A DNA stretch of 64,000 nucleotides from NCBI RefSeq assembly GCF_000150275.1, contig NW_002060948.1, positions 3,980,759-4,044,758 on the forward strand. The letters run 5' to 3'. Origin of the DNA: Trichoplax adhaerens. Lineage: Eukaryota; Placozoa; Uniplacotomia; Trichoplacea; Trichoplacidae. The position numbers and the translations under genes were made by a program. The notes beneath the pieces are model-generated. The model was not told the origin of the DNA and searched no databases. It saw only the letters and a program-made list of their open reading frames with translations. Below are positions 54,099 to 64,000 of the stretch, piece after piece (the stretch's first letter is position 1; every line of letters starts with the position of its first letter).

Positions 54099-57000
54099 GA
54101 TGGACAGTTGAGTTTCTTGCTCGTCCTACTGGGTAAAGGATGGACTCGTAACGATAATTGGCGTCACGATTGCATGGTGATTACTTTGAAAATTACAGTA
54201 CTGTATGCCTTTGTCAGCGATAACTAAGTACTTCTTATTACTCAAGGTTGTAATTATCTGTCTGTCTGAAATTGGAGTTAAATTAAAATCCATTTCTTTA
54301 CAATTGAAAGACAAAGACCCAAAAGACATGCAGTAATTGAAGGCAAGACTATGGCTGAACTTCTTTCAATCATTGCACACGGCCGGACAGGCCCCTGGAA
54401 TAGTACGTCCAGTAATCAGTAGTATGGAATTGTATAGTACTGTACTGGCTTTGGAGATATCCTGGGATACTCTTGAAGGAAGCATCTCTTGGCCATGCTG
54501 GGGCTCTTATGTTCTGCCATAATCACGAGTGTGAATCAAAATGTAATAAGATGTAAAGGATTTGGACAGCCAGGCCCGATTTTGGCCCGCTTGTCACAGT
54601 CAATGTAAGGATTCGGACATTCTATACAGTACTGTAGAATGCAATCTATAGAATGTACTGTACAGTACAAGAAGACTTGAGGAATGCGTGCATGAAAGAC
54701 GGGCACCACTATTTATAGTTTGCTTTACTATATTAATAAACTATGGACTCCATGAGACATATTGTAGATACCATTTCAAATGAAGGACAGTACATACATA
54801 ATACTACAACAGCGACGGTATAGTTTCAATCTACAATACTCGTGTATGTCAAAGGGGTGCGATTAGCACCATTTAGAATCGTTTGGCGCCATTTTGCAAG
54901 GAAATTTTGCCAATCATACCCCTACGATGTCGATTTAAACTGCATTGGCGATATCAAATCTGGATTCTTTTTTCGCTTAACAATCAATTAATGATGCCTT
55001 AAAAACTGCACAACTTGGATTTCAATCAAAAATAACGCACGATTCAATTTTTTGCCCAATGTATGTAAAATGTCAACTTTTCAGCTGTTTGTAAGGTTAG
55101 AAACTCCCTTAAACAATCGCACATCCCCCTCCTCTGTACGTCAGTTTCCTACTGTACTATATACTAAATTACTTCTTCTTTCATCAAAGTCGCTTGCAAT
55201 CTTATGCCAACTGGAAACGGATGACCGGACACCCATCTGAAAATGATGGACAATCATGCGACTACTAAATCTGTTGAGGGTGTTTTAGTAATCCATAGTA
55301 CAGTATACTGTATAGATAATGTTTTTAGAATGAATTCATTTTTAGAACACAGAATTATAGATCTGTTATTAGGCGTATCGTATTGCCAATAACGATAGTG
55401 ATCATCCGATATGTACGTATAAATAATAAATAATATAGCACGTAATATTGTATATAATGAAGTATTGTATTGTGAATGAAATTAAATGTTGGTGTCTACA
55501 AACACTCAATTATTATATATTCAATATTATGTCATAAAATGATCAATTTTCCACAGTGTAGTCTGAGAATTTACAAGATGTACGACTAGGTACAGAACTG
55601 ATACAATAGTTCAATACGAGATTTATACAGACACCGCCAGCAAAGCGGCGGGTAAAAACCCTAGTAATACGTGTACAATTGACAAGCACATAAACTTAAA
55701 ATTAGAAAATTGAAACTAATTTCGCATGCCAAAAATGATCAATTGGTCATAACATTGAGCTTGGTGCAATAGCAAGTTGTGCTATACTCGTACACTATTT
55801 ATCTGATAAGCGTGAGTTGATGATAATACAGTATTTGTCATGACCGATTGAAATATTTGCGCTATTATAAACTGATCAAACGACGCGTATCAAGTAATTA
55901 TTGCAAGGTAGCAATTTAGGAGGTATTATTATGCCATAGAGAATTATGAATGAACAACAATTTCTGTTCAGTGCCGTTTCTTTTTATTTCCTTATTGGCT
56001 TGACAATATTATTTTTTTTCTACCACACAGCCGTAGACTTAAGTAGGATACAATACGAATCTACTGCATACACGCTAGTATAAATCATTAACAGAACCTA
56101 ATAAAGATTCAGAAGAGAATTCAGTTATTACATAGGAAATACTGTCAAGCCATCACGATTAAAATAGATCACCACGCATGACGATAAACTAAGTTCATAA
56201 ATCTTAAATCTAATATTTTTATCATCATTATTATAATTACCATTAGGTAGGTACAAACATAGACAGATTATATTAATATATTCAATTATTTCAGGAAAAA
56301 TTTATGCTGGCCTGATATTTTAGAATTCGTAATCGTTGCCTAGGTTTACGTATTACAGTATTAATATTATTAAACTTGCGCAGAACTGTGTTGCAGTTTG
56401 ATTTTTGCAATGTAGGTACCTAGTGCATCTTTATTTTTTTAAATCATAGACGATGCAGGATTCCAAACAAAAATAATATCTTTATAACATATTTACAGTT
56501 AATTATTAGTTATTACAGAGCTGGATTAATGCCAAAGTACGCCCATTGAGTAAGTTGATGTCTCCTTATGTATGTAATTCTACCTTTTCAATGTTGCATT
56601 TTTATTACGTGAGTATAGAAAAAAATCTTTTTCTACTCCTGATGCAACTTTGGTAGGTATATAGTTTAAAGTATAATCATTGTATGCATTTCCTGATAAT
56701 AGAAATATTGTGTAACTAAATATCAATCTACTGTATATGATGTACGTACGTACGCCTATCCAAGGTTAGGTTTGAAGCCCTTATCTGTACGTGCTTAAGC
56801 AGTGCTTTTTTTTAAACTTATGTGATAACCACAAATGAAGTGAAATTAATCTAACAAAAAAGGTACGATACAGCCACGATTGAAAAAAAGAAGCAAATGC
56901 TTTCTGTCGCTAATTCTAATATAGTTTCACGACACCTACACATTCATGAATCATGATACTGTACCTAATCATGACAGCCCTATTACTGTAGGCGTCTATA

Positions 57001-57912
57001 ACATCAATGCAAGATTCATCGTCGATATTTTAGAAGTTGCACCTCCTGTATTATTTCTGACAATGAAATACGATAAAGCTTAACACAACAATGAAAAGCA
57101 AATTGAGCTACAGTATTACGGATTTTGCATCTTTTTCAATATTGGTATTATAAAGTAGCATGTTGGATCACTACAGATAACACGAATGAGCAAACTGTTC
57201 CACACGGAAATATCATTGTCTTTGACACCATCCGCAATAGTACATTGTAAGATGCAACCCCACCCTTGATGATTAATAAAATGTTTTATACAGTGTTTGT
57301 CCTTTGGATGATTCCAAGCGGTACTAAGTATTTGCCTACCCCTAAAACGTCACAAAAATGTTTGATGACATTTTTTGGTTCCTAAGTAATATACCGATAC
57401 TGTTGCTCTTTTTAACCATCACTAACAGCACACTTTTAAGTTTATCCTTTATCGTCTTCATTGACACAAAGTATTCATAAAATTGATTTGAATCCGTTCA
57501 CTAATTATACATACATGCCAAGACTACTACAATAACTGAAGCTGTAGTACTGTACATGAATTAAATGATAACTAAAATAGTCTCATACGTCAACGTAACA
57601 ACTATTACTTATAGTAAAAGAAAAAATGAAATTACAGTAAAAGTCATAAAAAGCTGTAGTTATTAAAAGGCACGTTAAGACTATCGATATGCTGATATCA
57701 ATAGCAATAGTTAAGACTTTGAATACAATTGCGGTAATGGACGAATTATAATGACGCATCAATGGGTACATCACTATTAGTATATGGTATACGCACATAT
57801 ACCTTAAAATGAAGGTAATAAAATGCGCATACGTAATCAAAGTAATGGACATTACATATATTTATATATTTATATATATATATATTACTATATACAATAC
57901 AAGATCTTGAGT
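54099..57912. other. intergenic region between the right fucosyltransferase and the p53-family gene
   Basis: 3.8 kb without a recognisable coding exon. At 54620-54665 two palindromic runs of tacagtactgta type occur close together. At 55625-55650 a small GC-rich stem (ccgcc...ggcgg) stands out from AT-rich surroundings. ORFs at 54126-54522, 55052-55240 and 57583-57852 carry no known motif. Confidence 0.5.
57855..57889. repeat. AT-only simple repeat
   Basis: A run of tatatttatatatttatata and further ta dinucleotides just beyond the 3' end of the p53-family coding sequence, likely within or next to its 3' untranslated region. Confidence 0.8.
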
Positions 57913-60900
57913 TTACAACGTTATGGTTTGTCGTAAGGTAAACCTTGTAATATCTAATTCTTGCGAAGCCGTACTATTCATGGACATTTGCGACGCACGG
58001 AAACTGTTACCAATTTGGCTACAAGGGATATCCTCTTCGTTTCCACTAGAAAAGTTAGACTCCAGCAGATACGCGGAAATTTTTTTACAGTCCTCCATAT
58101 TTTTAATGATCTTCTTCATATCCTAGGAAAAAGGAATCGTATCAACATCATGTTACTAATTCAACAATTTGAATTTGGAAACTCAAAACTTTAACCAATT
58201 ATATACATTCAAATCGTGATTTCTCAAAACTATCATTGGCCAGTAAAATGCCGATAACTCGTACATATTTACCGAGTAGCTAACATTCGCAAGATGACCA
58301 CAAACTTTGAAACCATGCTTGATGAATTCTTGTGTATATTTTTCCATGTTAATATTACTTAGCCATCTTTTTAACACGTAATCCTAATTTTAGCATAATG
58401 CAGTACTGTTGTCATGACAAACAATAAATCACCGTAGACACTAACCTACTGATGGAAAGATTTAGGTCAGCTCCGTCAGAATTCTCTTTTGTCGTTACAG
58501 CCTAATATAAGATTATGAACGCAATTTGTATGATACAATCAGTGTATTCCTTGCAAATAATGCGCGTTCTAAGAACATAAATTCTATTCCAAATAATAAC
58601 TTATAAACTTAAAAACTACAACTACCGATTATACTGTATGTGCGCATATGAACAGATTGTACATGCAACAATACTAATTTATGTACAGTAGTATGAATCT
58701 TACATTTTGCAGCGTGTCTAAGTTGCGGCTCTGACGGCGGACAAGTTCTTCAGTGTTTGTTCGTTCAAGAGGTGCAGTTAAAGTACCATGACTATAATAA
58801 GGAAGATTTAAAATCACTTTACTAGTTGTATAGCCGGATACTAACAAGGATGGGTAATGTTTTTTTACCTTTTAATTTCATTGATTTGGGCATCAGATAG
58901 CTTGTCTAAAACTTCCAATGATTCGCTCATTTTAGCTAAGATCTCATAATTTTTCCTTCCACGGACCTGTAAGAAAAGCAATCGTAAAATGTCTCATCAA
59001 ATGGGAAGTATATCACAGCTTTTACACCGTACGCATAAGTACCGTGATTGTGAAGACGTCATCGTTGCTAGTACTCTCCACGCTGCGCTTCATGATACGT
59101 TTACTTTCATTGGAGATTACACCAGTTACCTCCCTTGAGACTAGATTTACCATTAACATGTTAGGTATAGTGATACCAAATCACAATCAGAGTAAAATAC
59201 CGTATGATAGAAATGTTAATACGAGATAAGTACAGTACCAGTTTTGGAAGTTTTTAGCTTCTTATTAGGGGGTTGCTTATGCTCTTTTTCCGACTTCATC
59301 GCAGCGCGTTCTTCATTACTTCTATCTCTGCCGGGGCAAGCACAAACTCGAACTTCAACCTTCTTGCGACCTAAAACGTTCGTTCTGTAGCATATAACAC
59401 ATATAGAATATTGCGGTAAGCTACACTGAAACAAGCTATTACTTCCGATAGTTTAGCAGAGGTCAATAATTTTTAATGAGAACTAAATGTCATACCCATT
59501 TTCTAGAGTAATTACTAATTCGATAGGACGTCGATTTATACTTCCAGAGCAAGATGAAAAGCACATGAACTGGTACAAGAGAGTACTGCGCAATTCTCCA
59601 ACTAATATTGAATAAATCATACAAGAGATCAAGATTTCAATATCTAGCCACACCGACAGTCGATATTTTAAATAATTATAAAAACAAGTATTCACTTGAA
59701 ATACAATAATAATCTGATATTCATAAAGGATTTGTCACACCTATTACAATTACCGAACATGCAGGTAATAACAAATGAATTATAGATTTCATATATGTTT
59801 TAAGCTAGTTTACTCATTCGATTCAGTTCTTTTACCTGCTGGTGCAGTATACGGAACCCTTACAGAATGTCGTCCAGAAGTATCTTCGTAATATTCCGCT
59901 CTTTGACTTTCACAGCGAAGAATATGGTCAGAAGATTCGTATTCTAATATAAAAAGATATAATTAACTTAAAATACTTTTATAGGTAGTTCAAAAGCAAG
60001 TCTTCGATCTTACTTCCTTGATCTCGCAAAGCATGATTAGGACATCTTCTGACAGGCTCATAAACATCCTGGGGTTTTGTATACATTACATAGGCCCTTA
60101 TGTAAGAATTAGCTGGCGGCTCACCTGGGATTATTAATTGGTTACAATTACGTCGCGTCGCTAAACTACCGTATGCTATTTTAAATGTATAATCCATACG
60201 TTCTATGGTGATGTGGATAGGAAACAAACACTCCATCTTGATGAATAACTTCTTCAACATGGTAGAATACTGCAAAGAAAAATTTCGATGTCTAAATTAA
60301 TTATCACTACTAACCTTCCTCGATACCATAAGATCGTTAATTGTAGTTTTACAATTTACATATTCTAACCGTATTATTTGTGGCCTTTGTTGGATTATCG
60401 TTCTGTTTGGTTAAGAAAATGATTTACAGATCATTATGTTTGTATAGCCTTATTAAAATTTGATACGATAGTTTAGAGGGCGCTTACTATACGTGCTTAC
60501 GTTACCTGATCAATAGCGATGTCGAAGCCAAAATTGCCAATATATTCAGCACTGGGGTGTAAAATAATAATAATTTAGTATTAGCATACTCTAGCGTAAT
60601 TGATATACTGTATTGTAGTTTGTCTCATTAACACAGATCAGTTTTAACTGTGATTACAGTACAGTACTATTTCTTGCTTACTTTGAAGGCAGAGACGGAT
60701 CCCTCTTTAGCGGTGGTGACGTTTCAGCACTGACACCGTTAACGGCTTGGCCGTAATACGCTTCGCGAGCTTTATCAGCAGAACTGGAAACGTTCTATAT
60801 TAAGATATAGGATAATAAAAATTACGCATCACATTATTTATTGCTTGTACAATACTAACACGATCCAAAGTTATGCTACTCTTACGTCACTAAATGTTCT

Positions 60901-61443
60901 TGGGGACGGAATTTGATTAACGGCAAATTCGCGAGGAAGTTGCCCTACCTGCCCATCTGGATAACCAGCGCTAATGTATTGAGGCTCGTTTGGCCTCATT
61001 AAATAGCGATCTACATTAAGGGACAATTGAGCTCCTACTTAAAATAGCAAAGCACACAAACAGTATCAATTTTTTCGGTTCTCAAATAGCTATCGAATGT
61101 AAATATGTACAATATACCATCAGGATTTTGCTCGGAGTACGAATAAATAGCTGTACCCCTAGATGTAACAAATTCAAAGAAATCTACGTTTAGTTGATAT
61201 CATCGGTGCAGAAGATACATAGATTGGAAATCAGCTTAATCTTAACGATAATTATCTAATTGAAGCAACCTTTTTACTACATTTTAAACATTATGCATAT
61301 TGTTGCAGTTTAACGACAATTTATACTAACTCGTCTTCGTTAGTGTTGAACTTTCCTTGAGTAATTTCATCGATCATCAATTGCCATGAAGACGACAGTT
61401 CTTGCGAGAACGATAACTGAGATAGAGTCGGTTCATCAGACAT
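57913..61443 (-). CDS. TP53: p53/p63/p73-family transcription factor with SAM domain
   Basis: Exons in transcript order: 61331-61443, 61118-61158, 60886-61034, 60682-60794, 60506-60551, 60370-60402, 60200-60269, 60014-60124, 59836-59943, 59496-59601, 59239-59384, 59043-59140, 58869-58966, 58704-58791, 58433-58501 (right border weak), 58273-58383, 57913-58122. Product 569 residues. Family role: tetrameric activator of damage and quality-control genes in the nucleus. Order of parts: a transactivation-like start (SFSQELSSSWQLMIDE); DNA-binding domain about 139-330 with zinc ligands C216, H219, C275, C279 (VRRCPNH, MCFSSC) and DNA contacts in NRRP and EVRVCACPGRDR; basic tail; tetramerisation region about 371-411 (VFTITVRGRKNYEIL); and a SAM domain about 464-518 (KRWLSNINMEKYTQEFIKHG). 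The SAM domain makes the layout p63/p73-like. The exon 7/8 intron (60125-60199) is 75 bases and stop-free, so it can be misread as coding. Placozoan p53 is known in the literature; this should be that gene. Confidence 0.95.
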
Positions 61444-64000
61444 TTTGTTTGATTTTCAAGATCAGATACCTAAATAGAAGTTATCATTAAAAATGTAACT
61501 TCGCTCTTTGCAATTTATGACGTGGATTATTCACAACTGTAAGTGCGTACAACAGAATAAATTTTGTCGAATGCAACAGCTAATGAAAGTAAACGTCTGC
61601 TATACAGTAAGTTCTCTCATCAAGTCGAAAATTTACAATTACGCGATAAGACTGTATAATGTGCATACAGTATGAAGCCTTCAGTGGCTGTGCTATGCGT
61701 GGCACCGTAGCGTACCTAATAATAGTGCTGTACACGCCTTAATCCTATTATACTGTGCTTTCAATGTTTTCCATGCAATTTTCTCGTTAGATGGTTACTG
61801 TATAATCATCTGATAAAATCAATAATGTCACAGAGATAGGATTCTCGACAACTGCTGTAACCAAATAATAACTATCTCATCAAAAATTATCGCTCTTTAA
61901 GCTTTTATGTTTTGATCACATTCAAGGCCGCATCATACATAATTAATAATCTATTTGCAAACAATATGGAATTCCATCAATAAATACATTATTCTGTACG
62001 GTACACATCTATAGTTTAGTTGGCCTGTGAAGAATTGCCTATTCATTGGGGCGCAGTGCCAGTACAAATAAAATAATAATGATGCGCTCACATAAAGTGG
62101 ATAACAAAACATTATACCGTCCGTTTCCTACACGATCTACGATCAGCGTTACTGTACCGTGAAATTGTAGAACTTGAAAAATTTACCAGTCAGCGTCAAA
62201 GTTTATATATCGTCGTATCTTCAAGGATGACTGTCAAAATAAAGGGAGCCTCTGATATACAATATATAGTACGCAGAACTTCATGAATTTCTGCTTATTT
62301 ATGGAAACGCCAAATGTTTTACTTATGTCCACATGAACAGCACTGTCATCCCATTTAATCGAGATAATCTCATCGCAGTTAACAAACTTTGCTATTTCAC
62401 TGGAGTTCACAGCTACCCAGTGCGCTCGAATCTATAACGTAATTTAATCTCTCATTTATGTTGAGCAGAATAGACATGGGCGCTCTAGCCAGTTGGAACT
62501 TTGCCCGCAAGTGTACAGTACTGCACGGATTGTGCTGGATATTATTATTATTAATTAATGAATTAATTAATAATAATTAATTATTCAGCATCATCAATTA
62601 AGTTCAAGGGCCCATGCCTGATGCCGTACAGTAGAAAACATCCTCCGTACACACCTGTGGAATGTACTGTACCGCACAGTACAAGTATGACTTCTGCGAC
62701 AGTATAAAGTACTGTAGAGTTGCACTGTGCACTGCATTTTTTGTAAATAATTCTTGGCGGCGAGTCATGACTGTCAAAACGTTCGTATGACGATTTTCAA
62801 CGATGCCGTAAGGCAACAGAAAAAAAGAGAGTTGTGAAACAGAGGGATTTTCAGCTAAGTTAACCTTTAAGCTGCTCTCTCTTCGGGTGTGATTAAGACT
62901 AATAGAGCACTTTGTGTAGTGATTACGGTACTGTCAACTGTAATCCACACTTTTCTAATGATTTGATTGACTGTTATCTGCTTATTGCCAACTCAGACAC
63001 TGATCGACAGTACGCCAAAGCAATTGGTATCATTCAATCGTCAGTCCTGTGTCAATAACAGTGGTTGACTCACAGTGAGCAAGTACAGTAGAAAGTAAGT
63101 TTACACTAAAACATACTACGGACTGGAGAGCGAAAAGCATTTCATCCATTTTACTACCAACAAATTTACCCATCCCAACTCTCAATCACTCCATTCATGC
63201 TATCATTGATCCCAATCATGCATTAAGCCAACATTAAAAACTTTCATGACCAAAGTCTAACTGACCCTAGTTTGTAGGCCGATGTTCAACTCTAATAATA
63301 GACTGTACGCGTAATAAGAGGACTACAAGAGTACTTTTTCTTGATCCGCATATTGTACTAAAATTGCTCGCTCATGACGACACTATTTAGGCGACTTGAA
63401 TGATAAAAGTTGGAAAAGTCCCAATTTGATACCGATAGAGTCGATATATATATATAAACAAGTGGCGCAATTAAATTAACAACAACATCCTTTAGAAAGT
63501 TAGCAGTTAACAGAATAAAAGAGTCTACAAGAGACGGATAAAAATCTGATACGTATTTTAGGACTTGTTATTGACACACAGTTGTGTTGACGAACACAAC
63601 TTGCTGAAGGGATAGACATTGAGCTGATATGAAAGAGGTCATATCAAAACTATCAAGTTACATCTGTACTGCTCACAGGGTGGCACATACAGCATGTAAG
63701 AACTGGGATAGAACTTATTCAATCATTGTAGTTTGTAGGCATGTCAAAGTTAATCAATTACATTACAATATAGAATCAAAGGAAAAAAAGAAAGAATAAC
63801 ACAAGCGTACAAGATCGGATATGCAAATGCAAGAAAAATTTTGGGGCCACGATCGTACCCTGTTGAGCTTGTATTAGCGCCAACGTCAATACAATATCAC
63901 ATTGCATAAGAAGTATCCACTATTGATAAACTAATGCGTACCTACTGGAAATGGTTGGCGCTTTTACTGGGTGTGAGAAATAATCTCTAGGTTCCTTTCC
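61444..64000. other. upstream flank of the p53-family gene, no recognised gene
   Basis: 2.6 kb of AT-rich sequence. It should contain the p53-family promoter and 5' leader. It is rich in tactgta/tacagta words (for example 62630-62715). The ORF at 62604-62816 (minus strand) has no known motif. Confidence 0.5.
62544..62577. repeat. AT-only perfect inverted repeat
   Basis: Two 16-base arms, attattattaattaat and its exact reverse complement, separated by the two bases ga. It lies about 1.1 kb upstream of the p53-family start codon. It could form a cruciform; no function is claimed. Confidence 0.8.

Noticed and set aside
60125-60169. Alternative 45-base micro-intron in the p53-family gene using a gtagtt donor
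   Set aside because: It would also be in frame, but it leaves ten extra residues relative to the family; the 75-base intron from the gtatgg donor gives a gap-free match and a normal minimum intron length for this window.

Overview
This window is nuclear DNA from an intron-rich, AT-rich animal genome, most likely a placozoan (Trichoplax lineage). The evidence is short coding exons joined by GT-AG introns that are often only about 75-85 bases, deeply conserved metazoan genes, and a p53/p63/p73-type gene that keeps the whole family architecture. The organism call is inference; I ran no search.

Layout. Bases 1-1960 are degenerate tandem repeats. A UBE2J2-type ubiquitin-conjugating enzyme (+, 1963-10836) follows; its 5.9 kb first intron is almost entirely tandem repeat. 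It meets PEX10 (-, 11364-13800) tail to tail. Bases 13.8-20.1 kb hold two tandem-repeat fields, one with a regular period near 163 bases. COP9 signalosome subunit 7 (+, 20148-21896) and GAPDH (+, 25526-28159) come next, then an SLC25A35-type mitochondrial carrier (+, 31154-33524), a repeat field, and an unidentified leucine-rich-repeat protein (+, 37335-41027). Two intronless alpha-1,3-fucosyltransferase paralogues (-, 43528-45273 and -, 52602-54098) flank a C7orf25/UPF0415 homologue (+, 46810-50245). A p53-family gene with transactivation-like, DNA-binding, tetramerisation and SAM regions lies at 57913-61443 (-). The last 2.5 kb show no recognisable gene.

The genes do not form one pathway. 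UBE2J2 (ER membrane E2) and PEX10 (peroxisomal RING E3) both belong to ubiquitin signalling at organelle membranes, and CSN7 regulates cullin ligases. From memory, the human counterparts lie in three regions: 1p36 (UBE2J2, PEX10, TP73, SLC25A34), 17p13 (TP53, SLC25A35) and 12p13 (GAPDH, COPS7A). The window therefore looks like an unduplicated ancestral linkage block. I saw no transposase, reverse transcriptase, CRISPR array or tRNA. Exon borders were placed by reading splice sites and family conservation by eye. First exons and UTRs are mostly not resolved.
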